Assembly (NCBI GenBank): GCA_027619595.1
Contig: JAQCHP010000028.1
Location: forward strand, 1 to 42,583
Reading direction: 5' to 3'
DNA: 42,583 nt
Source: Planctomycetota bacterium
GTDB taxonomy: Bacteria; Planctomycetota; Planctomycetia; Pirellulales; Pirellulaceae
Position 1 is the stretch's first letter; each line of letters begins with the position of its first letter. Both the position numbers and the translations under genes were made by a program. The notes beneath the pieces were generated by a model. That model saw only the letters and a program-made list of their open reading frames with translations. It did not search any database and was not told the DNA's origin. Shown in pieces: positions 24,907-32,561 of this stretch.

Positions 24907-26202
24907 TCAAGGAGCCTCTGCCGTCGATAGAAGACTCGGCAGCGTGTCCCGCAAGATATCGTGTACGTCCTGCCGGTCTTGGGTGGAAAGGTGCCGAAAT
25001 TTCTCCGAGCCGTCGCGTCCCGACAAGATTTCAATCAGGCGAAGTCGGACATGCTCCAGTACCGGTAACGGCAGTGCGGAAAAGGCCTCTGAATAGATCA
25101 AGAAACTACAAGGGAATCGGAAGAGCCGCTTTCGCAAGTCGAGCTCCTTTAGCGAGCGTCCTTGACTGTCCTTGATCCCGCCATCAGAAAAGATTGCGGC
25201 AAAGTCCGTCGTTCCTTGGACGGAGTCCTGTAGCAGTGGTTCCCCGGCGAACAGAAGGTGTTCGACGAGATTCTCGCTGGCCGATTGGATCCGACGAAGC
25301 GTGCTATCGCTTCGAAAGGATTCGTCTCGCTCCAGGGCTCGATTCATGATGAGGTCGTAGTGGCCGGCCTGACGCGCAACGTAACTCGCCTGAGTGATCG
25401 CATTGTGCATTTGTGATTGATGCTCAAGCACCATTAAGGCGACGATATCGCTGTGTTTTTCCAGATAGGAACTGACGTCAAATCGGTGGGCGAGTTCGAC
25501 GCAATTGGCGCCGTCTTCCATGTTCAGCGGCGGATTTCCATTTTCTTGGGCAATCGCATTGCCTCGATGACGCATTTGCCCGTGTGTACCCGTCACGTAC
25601 CAGCCACCGAATCGTTCAGGAAAGGGCGTACGATGGTCGGTGGTCGTACTGCCGAGTGTCAACAAGGGCTGACCTTCCCCCGAAGGGAAAACGGAACGTA
25701 CCAGGAATCCGGGTACATTTTGCGTTCTGGGAGTCGCATGGCACGACAAGCATTCGCCTTGGTCTCGCAAAAATCGGGGTGGTTGTCCCTGACGTTGCGG
25801 GACATTGTAAAAAACGGCGCCCAATTGTCGATCGACGGCGGCCACTTCCAGTTTGTCGCCCTGCTGGACCCAACCGACGTAGACGTCGTCGTTAAAATAG
25901 AGTGCTCGGGGAGTGGCTGGAGAAATTTTTCGCAACTGTAAGCTGGTCTTGGAGAAGACCAGCGTCTGGGAAGCCCTCGGTAACTTCAATTTGTCCAGCA
26001 AGGATGGCAGCCAGCCAAATTTTGCGTCCCATTCTAAAATGACTTGCCCAGCCTCGATTTGGTCCCGCAAATGAGCCACTCTGTCGGTCGGCGTCGCGTG
26101 ATCGTAATCGATCGGCGGACGCTCGAATTCGAACTCCGACCCGCGCCCTAGGCCGCAAAAGCTCGATACCACAACGACAAAAATTAAACTGGTGCGAAAC
26201 AT
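24907..26202 (-). CDS. Exported monohaem c-type cytochrome-like protein
   Basis: The product has 431 residues from ATG 26202; the leader MFRTSLIFVVVVSSFCGLG fixes this start, although the frame is open to 26304. One haem-binding motif, ECLSCHATPRTQNVPGF, is at about residue 150. Next to it are segments common in planctomycete and verrucomicrobial hypotheticals: RALYFNDDVYVGWVQQGD, GAVFYNVPQ, TDHRTPFPERFGGWYVTG, GQMRHRGNA. The His/Met-rich LMVLEHQSQMHNAITQASY may supply the distal haem ligand. It is separated from aldose epimerase by only 10 bp, so the two are probably cotranscribed. Its electron partner is unknown; the nearby polytopic membrane protein is a candidate. Confidence 0.8.
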   Translation of the reverse strand: MFRTSLIFVVVVSSFCGLGRGSEFEFERPPIDYDHATPTDRVAHLRDQIEAGQVILEWDAKFGWLPSLLDKLKLPRASQTLVFSKTSLQLRKISPATPRALYFNDDVYVGWVQQGDKLEVAAVDRQLGAVFYNVPQRQGQPPRFLRDQGECLSCHATPRTQNVPGFLVRSVFPSGEGQPLLTLGSTTTDHRTPFPERFGGWYVTGTHGQMRHRGNAIAQENGNPPLNMEDGANCVELAHRFDVSSYLEKHSDIVALMVLEHQSQMHNAITQASYVARQAGHYDLIMNRALERDESFRSDSTLRRIQSASENLVEHLLFAGEPLLQDSVQGTTDFAAIFSDGGIKDSQGRSLKELDLRKRLFRFPCSFLIYSEAFSALPLPVLEHVRLRLIEILSGRDGSEKFRHLSTQDRQDVHDILRDTLPSLLSTAEAP

Positions 26203-26212
26203 ACCAGTTATT

Positions 26213-27184
26213 TTAGCTGGCCGGCGGGTGGTGGTATAGTCCCAGGGAAATGCGGTATTCAAAGGACTGCTGCGGTTCGAGGACAAGGAGTCCGGTATCG
26301 ACACCTTGGTCCGCTAGTCGGAAGGGGTCGGGTACGCAAGTGATCGGTTCGATACAGATGGCGCCCCGATCCTCGGGCGTGTAGACGATGCATTCGCGGA
26401 AGGACTTGTCGAATTCGATCGTCAGTCGGCAATGATTTGGTTCGTCGATGATTTCCGCTGTTCCGGTGGGGCCGCTGAATTGTAGATCCGATAGGACGCA
26501 ATCGACTCGTAGTTGGCGGAAGGGCTGCCCAGCTACGAATTCCTCGGCGTTTGGCAGGCGGTGTTTACGGCCGGTCGTGATGAGTTGTTCCAGTTCCCAA
26601 GTACTCGTCCCCGGAAGTCGTATCGTGCAGTCTTCGGCGTCCCCCAACGGGCCCAAGGGTAAGTGAAAGTACGGATGGATTCCCAAGCCACAAGGGAGCG
26701 GCTCGGTGCCCGGATTCGAGACGCGATAGACCATTTGGAAGCGATTTTTGGCCAGTTCATAGTCGGCCGAAATACGAAAATCGGAAGGCCATTGGCGCAG
26801 CAGTTCGGGTGCATCGCGTCCTGCTTCGAACTCAGCCACGATCCGCTGAGGTTCCTGTGAAATAACGCGCCAAGGCCGATCCAAGACAAACCCATGGATT
26901 GCGTTACCCTGACCGTCCCCTGCTGGAAGTGGATACGTCTTGTTCTTCCAACGCAACTCGGTACCAAGAATTCGGCCCGGGAACGGGAACATGACCGGCA
27001 GCCCGCTGCCGGTCGGATTTCCCGCATGCGTGGAAAAATCGGGGGATGATCGCAAGACCTCAACGCTCTGCGTGTCACAGTCCAATCGCAACCGATGGCA
27101 ATTAAAGCCGAAACCGACAAGTATTTCTGCGACTGCATTGGAATGCGGGTCGGCCAAGACTACGTTTTGTAGCGAGTGCGTCAT
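26213..27184 (-). CDS. Aldose 1-epimerase family protein
   Basis: The 323-residue protein has the galactose mutarotase pattern: a core GLPVMFPFPGRI, the first His in NAIHGFVLDRPW, the second in GLGIHPYFHLPLGPLGDAED, and the C-terminal acidic residue in CIEPITCVPDPF. These correspond to the two histidines and the glutamate that interconvert alpha and beta anomers of hexoses. No export signal is present, so it is cytoplasmic. AAGGA lies five bases before ATG 27184. It sits between a membrane protein gene and the cytochrome-like gene on one strand; a sugar-phosphate specificity (YeaD type) cannot be excluded. Confidence 0.9.
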   Translation of the reverse strand: MTHSLQNVVLADPHSNAVAEILVGFGFNCHRLRLDCDTQSVEVLRSSPDFSTHAGNPTGSGLPVMFPFPGRILGTELRWKNKTYPLPAGDGQGNAIHGFVLDRPWRVISQEPQRIVAEFEAGRDAPELLRQWPSDFRISADYELAKNRFQMVYRVSNPGTEPLPCGLGIHPYFHLPLGPLGDAEDCTIRLPGTSTWELEQLITTGRKHRLPNAEEFVAGQPFRQLRVDCVLSDLQFSGPTGTAEIIDEPNHCRLTIEFDKSFRECIVYTPEDRGAICIEPITCVPDPFRLADQGVDTGLLVLEPQQSFEYRISLGLYHHPPAS

Positions 27185-27268
27185 GTTTTTCCTTTTATTT
27201 CGGGCGTGAGAATGCGGTCACCAAGGGATCATTGAAGTCGGGTCGGATATCGATCGGCATCGGGTCCC

Positions 27269-28324
27269 CTAGTTTGTTCCGAATTCAGTTGTTTCGCTTT
27301 GCAGTAGCAATAGCACCGCCGACATGAGAAAGACGATCATGACAACGATTCCCAGAATCCAACCGATATTCTTTCGGGACGGCCTTCCGAAAGCCGCTTG
27401 CGACATCCAATTCAGGGCGATAAATGTGGCCAGGATCGAGCAGCAGGACAGGGTCGAAGCAGCCACATCCGTGCCTAAAACGGCGAATTGCTGCGCGGGC
27501 GGGAGTTGGACAATGATCCAGATCCCAGTGACAATTTGTGCGACGGTACCACCCAAGCACCAACAGGCTCCAAGGGCGCGTAGATCGCTCGGTGAATCAG
27601 GCCGAACGGTTGAGAGATTCGATTCGAGATCCGCGTCCGTTGCATTGGCGGGCTCTGACTTCTTCGTGCTGATCGCGTTCGCCGGAACGAGGTAGCTGAG
27701 CACAATTCCTGCAACGGCGACCGAGGCCCCCCAAACGTGAGTTGTCTTGGCCCAAATTAGGGGCTGAACTAACCAGGCTCGGTAGTCGGAAGATGTTAGA
27801 AGAGTTTGGTCGTCGGTCTGAGCCAGTTCTGCCAACACGCTAAACAACGGTGGAAAGTGGTACAACAGGTTGGTGGCAGCGGCAATGGCGAGCAATCGGT
27901 GAACGACTCGATGCGTACGGAGTTGGCGTTTTCCGTAACGGAACCATGCCACGTAAATCAACAGAAACACCAACGAAAACGCGATCTCTGCCACGCCCCA
28001 CCACAAGCGGGGTCGGAGTCGCAGCGCGGCTTGAAGGTAGTCGTCGCGGCGGAAGTAGTACAGCCAATACGTAGCTGCCACTCCTAACAGCACTCCCATC
28101 TGCAGTCCGATGAGGCTCGACAACGCGAGCCGGTGGGCGGTTCGCTGCAGAATGTCGGATGAGGAACGACTCACGATCAGGGTGCTATGATCGCCTGTGT
28201 CACGGAGCGAGCGCCGAACTGCCAACCATTCCAGCCAGACGCACAAAAGAGGACCGGCGCTGGCGAGATTCATGCACAGCAGATGGCACCCCAATGTCAT
28301 AATCCGGAATCCGAAGACCATCAT
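27269..28324 (-). CDS. Polytopic membrane protein, unknown function
   Basis: The 351-residue protein from ATG 28324 (AGAGA upstream; TTG 28378 less likely) has about eight hydrophobic segments. These include IMTLGCHLLCMNLASAGPLL, LSSLIGLQMGVLLGVAATYW, VAEIAFSLVFLLIYVAWF and a C-terminal GWILGIVVMIVFLMSAVLLL. Histidines and Cys occur in or next to helices (GCHLLC, HRLLAIAAATNLLYHFPP, KTTHVWGASVAVAGI), the sort of spacing seen in haem-binding membrane subunits. I could not place it in a family. A soluble loop of about 40 polar residues lies near the middle. Location 84 bp upstream of the epimerase and cytochrome-like genes on the same strand suggests one operon. Confidence 0.7.
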   Translation of the reverse strand: MMVFGFRIMTLGCHLLCMNLASAGPLLCVWLEWLAVRRSLRDTGDHSTLIVSRSSSDILQRTAHRLALSSLIGLQMGVLLGVAATYWLYYFRRDDYLQAALRLRPRLWWGVAEIAFSLVFLLIYVAWFRYGKRQLRTHRVVHRLLAIAAATNLLYHFPPLFSVLAELAQTDDQTLLTSSDYRAWLVQPLIWAKTTHVWGASVAVAGIVLSYLVPANAISTKKSEPANATDADLESNLSTVRPDSPSDLRALGACWCLGGTVAQIVTGIWIIVQLPPAQQFAVLGTDVAASTLSCCSILATFIALNWMSQAAFGRPSRKNIGWILGIVVMIVFLMSAVLLLLQSETTEFGTN

Positions 28325-28696
28325 TCTCTGCGCCGCTCGATCTGGGGTTAGGGGCGGGAAGCTTCGCCCTGGTGGCAAAATACCCGACCACCCGAGTAGA
28401 ATCCACGGTCACAATTACGGCGGGCCTCTCAGAATCTAACATTTTAGAATGCTTGCAGTAAGAAGGGTTGCAGCGGTTGTAGTCAAGAGAGGGGGAATGC
28501 CTGCCGTCACCCAGGGCAGCCCAAGGCATTGTCGCGAAGCGACGGTTTGAAATGCGGTTACTTGCTTGTTAGAATCAGACACCATGAATTGTTGATAAAA
28601 CGTCCGGCCATCTGCCGATATTTGGCAATCGCGCTCGTGCGACCCGTCGAGGCGCGCATAGGCGACTTTTACGCTACGTCGATCTCGCGGTAAAAT
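28325..28696. other. Intergenic region between membrane protein and methionine aminopeptidase genes
   Basis: These 372 bases contain the divergent starts of two genes and no ORF worth calling. A small perfect inverted repeat, GTCGC-GAA-GCGAC (28531-28543), lies about 150 bp before the aminopeptidase gene. TAGAAT about 30 bases further on could be a -10 element, but no -35 was recognised. Confidence 0.4.
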
Positions 28697-29515
28697 ATGA
28701 ACTCAGAGTCAGCCATGCTGTACGGCAAGAAAAGATTGCAGTTAAACGAGTCCGAACGAATTGCCATGCGCCGTGCGGGAAAGTTCAACGGTCAACTGAT
28801 GGATTTCGCCAGAACGCAAGTGCGTGCGGGAGTACGTACCAGCGACATTGATCGATTGATCGTCCAATTTACTCGCGACCATGGTCACCTTCCGGCTTGT
28901 CTTGGATATCAAGGATTTCCCAAAGGATGTTGTATTAGTGTCAATGACATCGTTTGTCACGGAATTCCTGGCGCCTACGTGTTGCAGGAGGGTGACATCG
29001 TCAACATCGACGTGACGACGGTGGTAGACAGATGGTTAGGTGACCAGTCGGAGACGTTTTTTGTGGGCCAGGTATCGCCAGTTGCGAGACAGCTAACTCA
29101 ATGCGCTTTCGATGCGCTTTATTTGGCAATCGATGCATTGGCTCCCGATTGTCGAGTATCCGAAATTGGCAAGGCGGTTGTCGCCCGCGCGCAACGGGAC
29201 CGATTTTCCGTTGTACGCGAATACGTTGGGCATGGGATTGGTCGGCGATTCCATCAGGAACCGTCGATTCCACACTATCCGAGTCGCCAGGCGAGCATCG
29301 ATCGTTTGCTACCTGGCATGTGCTTTACGATTGAACCGATGATCAATGAGGGGACGAGGGATACGGTTCTCGACCGTTGTGATGGTTGGACTGTAAGGAC
29401 TCGCGACGGGAAATTGACGGCCCAATTTGAGCACACGATCCTCATGAAGGAAGAGGGCCCCGAGATATTGACCCTGACGGAGCACGGCCCCCAAAAGGGA
29501 CATCAATTCACTTAA
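28697..29515 (+). CDS. map: Methionine aminopeptidase, type I
   Basis: The 272-residue enzyme removes the N-terminal methionine from new proteins. The five metal ligands are all visible: Asp105 (NIDVT), Asp116 (GDQS), His179 (YVGHGIG), Glu212 (TIEPM) and Glu245 (QFEHT). The substrate-pocket segment YQGFPKGCCISVNDIVCHGI with conserved His88 is also present. There is no N-terminal zinc-finger extension, so this is the short MetAP-Ia form. ATG 28697 was chosen over ATG 28715; neither has a strong ribosome site. A CoA-transferase gene follows 33 bp downstream. A planctomycete may carry more than one such gene, so this need not be the essential copy. Confidence 0.95.
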   Translation: MNSESAMLYGKKRLQLNESERIAMRRAGKFNGQLMDFARTQVRAGVRTSDIDRLIVQFTRDHGHLPACLGYQGFPKGCCISVNDIVCHGIPGAYVLQEGDIVNIDVTTVVDRWLGDQSETFFVGQVSPVARQLTQCAFDALYLAIDALAPDCRVSEIGKAVVARAQRDRFSVVREYVGHGIGRRFHQEPSIPHYPSRQASIDRLLPGMCFTIEPMINEGTRDTVLDRCDGWTVRTRDGKLTAQFEHTILMKEEGPEILTLTEHGPQKGHQFT

Positions 29516-29548
29516 GGCACCTGCTCGTGCCACGATTGGAAATTACCC

Positions 29549-31087
29549 GTGCACGACGTTCGCCAGAAAATTTGCACCGCAGCGGAAGCTGTCGCATTGA
29601 TCCAAAACGGCCAAACGGTAGCGTGTGGAGGTTTTGTTGGCGCCGCGCATCCAGAATCGCTCACGGCTGCGTTGGAGCTTCGTTTTCTTGATTCCGGCGA
29701 CCCCCAAGGGCTGACGTTGCTCTATGCCGCAGGACAGGGAGATGGCAACCGACGTGGCCTGAACCATCTGGCCCATGATCGGCTCATCCGACGGGTCATT
29801 GGCGGGCACTGGGGTTTAGTTCCTCGCATGGGACAATTGGCCATCGAGGAAAAAATCGAGGCCTACAATTTTCCGCAGGGTGTGATTTGCCATTTGTTGA
29901 GGGACATAGCGGCGGGACGACCAGGCTGCATCACCCACGTTGGCCTCAACACGTTCATTGATCCGCTTCGTGGCGGTGGCCGGCTCAATGAAAGAACTCC
30001 TGCGGGAGCCGTGGAACGCCTGCAGCTCAATGGTCGCGACTACCTCTGGTACAAGTCATTCCCCATCCATGTGGGACTGATTCGAGGTACTGCCGTTGAT
30101 CCTCGTGGCAATTTGCTGATGGATCGTGAAGCGGTGATCGGCGAAGTTCTTCCGATGGCTCAAGCGGTCCACAATAGTGGTGGACTCGTGATCGCACAGG
30201 TGGCAGAGATTCGTCGTGAATTGGCACCACCCCAGTCAGTGCGTGTGCCAGGAATACTCATTGATCGTGTCGTATTGGCCGCGGCGGATGAGCACGAACA
30301 GACTTTTGCCGAGGCATATAACCCAGACTACTGCAGCGCGGGAGAAATTGACGACGATTCAAGTCGACTACCATGGAGTGTACGTCGAGTCATCGCGGCG
30401 CGTGCATGCGATGCAATTCAACCCGGCGATATCGTCAATTTGGGGATTGGATTACCTGAGGGCATAGCACGCATCGCGGCTGAACGTAAACTACTTAACG
30501 AGTTGACTCTGACGGTGGAAAGTGGTCCTGTGGGGGGGCTTCCCGCCGGTGGACTCAGTTTTGGTGCCTCCAAGTTCCCCTTCGCCGTTGTCGATCAGCC
30601 AGCCCAATTCGATTTTTATGATGGGGGAGGCCTCGATTTTGCCGCCCTCGGCGCCGCTGAAGTCGATCAGCATGGGAACGTCAATGTGTCACGATTCGGC
30701 AACCGCTTGGCGGGGGTCGGCGGTTTTGTGAACATCACACAGAACGCACGACGCGTTGTATTCTGCGGAACTCTCACCACGGGAAATGCGGAGTATGATC
30801 TGCATAATGGCCAGTTGCAGATTTTGCGGCAAGGTTCCACGCGAAAGTTTCTTTCGAATGTGCAGCAGGTCAGTTTCAGTGGAGATGCCGCTCGGCGAAA
30901 CGGACAAGATGTACTCTATGTGACGGAACGGGCCGTGTTCCAACTGGACCGCGACGGCGTACGGCTGATCGAATATGCACCGGGTGTTGATGTACAACGG
31001 GACATCCTCGATCAAATGGAGTTTACTCCGTTGGTGGGACAGCTGCGCCCGATGGCGGCGACGGCGTTTTCGTGGCCAACGTCCTGA
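29549..31087 (+). CDS. Family I acyl-CoA:carboxylate CoA-transferase (YdiF-like, fused alpha-beta)
   Basis: The 512-residue protein joins alpha and beta CoA-transferase halves in one chain, as in YdiF and propionate CoA-transferase. The alpha half has VACGGFVGAAHPESLTAAL and a GHWGLVPRMGQL segment. The beta half has INLGIGLPEGIA-type VNLGIGLPEGIARIAAERK and the active-site TVESGPVGGLPAGG, whose Glu forms the covalent glutamyl-CoA intermediate. It moves CoA between short-chain carboxylic acids; whether acetate, acetoacetate or another acid is used cannot be told. Translation starts at GTG 29549 with GGAA upstream. It is probably cotranscribed with the aminopeptidase gene. Confidence 0.92.
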   Translation: MHDVRQKICTAAEAVALIQNGQTVACGGFVGAAHPESLTAALELRFLDSGDPQGLTLLYAAGQGDGNRRGLNHLAHDRLIRRVIGGHWGLVPRMGQLAIEEKIEAYNFPQGVICHLLRDIAAGRPGCITHVGLNTFIDPLRGGGRLNERTPAGAVERLQLNGRDYLWYKSFPIHVGLIRGTAVDPRGNLLMDREAVIGEVLPMAQAVHNSGGLVIAQVAEIRRELAPPQSVRVPGILIDRVVLAAADEHEQTFAEAYNPDYCSAGEIDDDSSRLPWSVRRVIAARACDAIQPGDIVNLGIGLPEGIARIAAERKLLNELTLTVESGPVGGLPAGGLSFGASKFPFAVVDQPAQFDFYDGGGLDFAALGAAEVDQHGNVNVSRFGNRLAGVGGFVNITQNARRVVFCGTLTTGNAEYDLHNGQLQILRQGSTRKFLSNVQQVSFSGDAARRNGQDVLYVTERAVFQLDRDGVRLIEYAPGVDVQRDILDQMEFTPLVGQLRPMAATAFSWPTS

Positions 31088-31279
31088 CGGGAAGTCGAGT
31101 GCTTTGTCGACCTTCTACCTTACGGTCCGCGCTCGATCAGGACCGGGGTGCATGAACGCGTTTCGATCCCTCGCTGACGCATTCGGGTTACCAGGACGCG
31201 GAGTTTGGTCGATTCATCCATGTATCCCTGTTTCGGCCTTGTACGATCGCCAAATCCAATTTGAAAATCTTGCAATGCT

Positions 31280-32362
31280 CTAGTTTATGGAAAAGTATCG
31301 CAACCAATTCCCGATTTGATGTTGATCGGCGCAGCATTGCGTGACTCGCTCGTTGACTCGTGATGGATTGTCGAACGTTTTCTGTTCCACCCAGAGCCAA
31401 TAGAGCCAATTCATTCCAGATAATAAGAGTGTGGCCAAGTGTGAGGCCTGAACAGCGGCGAGTTCCACCGCGGTGAGGGGACGGAGTTCCGTATATGCGA
31501 TGAGACCCACATTCCATCGATCCATGTCGTGTTGGACCATACTTCCAAGGAGTCGGGCAATGTCGGTGGCAACGCTATCAAGGCGCATCGCACCAAAGTC
31601 GACAATTCCGGTCACCTGATCTCCCTCGAATAACACATGGTCATGCCAAACGTCACGTATACAGGGTTGAAGCGGCAATCGATGCGCGTGCTGTGCTGAT
31701 TGTCGTAGACTCATGGCGACCGCTGGCGCAAATTCTCTAAAACTTGCAATCATTTCCCTTGCCAGGAACGCATCATGAATGGTCGGCGAACTACGCAATG
31801 AGAATTCGATCTCAAGGACACGCTGTTCTTGGAATGTGTTGAGGGTTAAAAGTTTCTGCTGGATGCCAACCGCTTGTGTCGCGACGCGATTCGTGGACAG
31901 TGCTTCGCCATCCTGAGGCAACCAGACGGCTCGATGGAATTGAGCCAAGAGATTGAGGGCTGCCCTCAACCGGATAGGGTTGGGATGTGCATGGAAGTCG
32001 GCTTGACCTGGTAACCAGGGCGTCATCTCCCAAGCGTGGCCGTTAAATTCGACAATTGTTGTTCCTTGGAGCGTCCGGTAGGGGACCGGCAAAACGCGGC
32101 ATCCGCGAGACCACGCCAGTGACAACATGCGATGGATCCATTGCAATCGCGTCCGGTCGGGTTGGTCGGCAGGCCATCGGCGGAGGCAGTGGATGCCTGA
32201 TTTGAGCCGAATTTCACTGTCAGAGGCGAGCGGTTCTCGGCATTTCCACAAGCGGGCTCCGCTAAATCCACCGCCCGGGGCGGCAGGGTCCAAGGTGCAC
32301 TGGGTGGCATTTGGATAGTGTTTAAGGACTTCTCTCGCCGCAAATTCGTACTGATCGCGCAA
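31280..32362 (-). CDS. Aminoglycoside-phosphotransferase-fold kinase (APH family)
   Basis: The 360-residue protein starts at TTG 32362 behind GGGGGGAG. The catalytic loop CIRDVWHDHVLFEGDQVTGI and the metal motif IVDFGAMRLDSVATDIARLL are the Brenner and DFG motifs of APH/choline-kinase-like enzymes. The N-terminal lobe has FSGARLWKC as a nucleotide-loop candidate, and the hinge region reads VEFNGHAWEMTPWLPGQAD. APH-fold kinases phosphorylate many small molecules (choline, homoserine, fructosamine, methylthioribose, antibiotics). Nothing here indicates drug resistance. The gene stands alone, convergent with the CoA-transferase gene at 193 bp. Confidence 0.85.
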   Translation of the reverse strand: MRDQYEFAAREVLKHYPNATQCTLDPAAPGGGFSGARLWKCREPLASDSEIRLKSGIHCLRRWPADQPDRTRLQWIHRMLSLAWSRGCRVLPVPYRTLQGTTIVEFNGHAWEMTPWLPGQADFHAHPNPIRLRAALNLLAQFHRAVWLPQDGEALSTNRVATQAVGIQQKLLTLNTFQEQRVLEIEFSLRSSPTIHDAFLAREMIASFREFAPAVAMSLRQSAQHAHRLPLQPCIRDVWHDHVLFEGDQVTGIVDFGAMRLDSVATDIARLLGSMVQHDMDRWNVGLIAYTELRPLTAVELAAVQASHLATLLLSGMNWLYWLWVEQKTFDNPSRVNERVTQCCADQHQIGNWLRYFSIN

Positions 32363-32561
32363 AATAGAATACTCCCCCCACGTGGAATTCTCTCCCGTTT
32401 GTGTCTAAGAATAGGAAGTATGGGTTATATTTACGGGGGCCATTCCGGCCGCATCCTGCTAGTATCTTCCAGTTGACTCACTAATTCGACCTACAACTAA
32501 TTCTGGTCTACTGGACTGCTGTAAGTTTGGCAGGACAGTGCCTCGCGCGAAAGGGCTGTGC

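Noticed and set aside
31280-32362. Antibiotic-resistance phosphotransferase
   Set aside because: The APH fold is clear, but the family includes many metabolic kinases and there is no resistance context.
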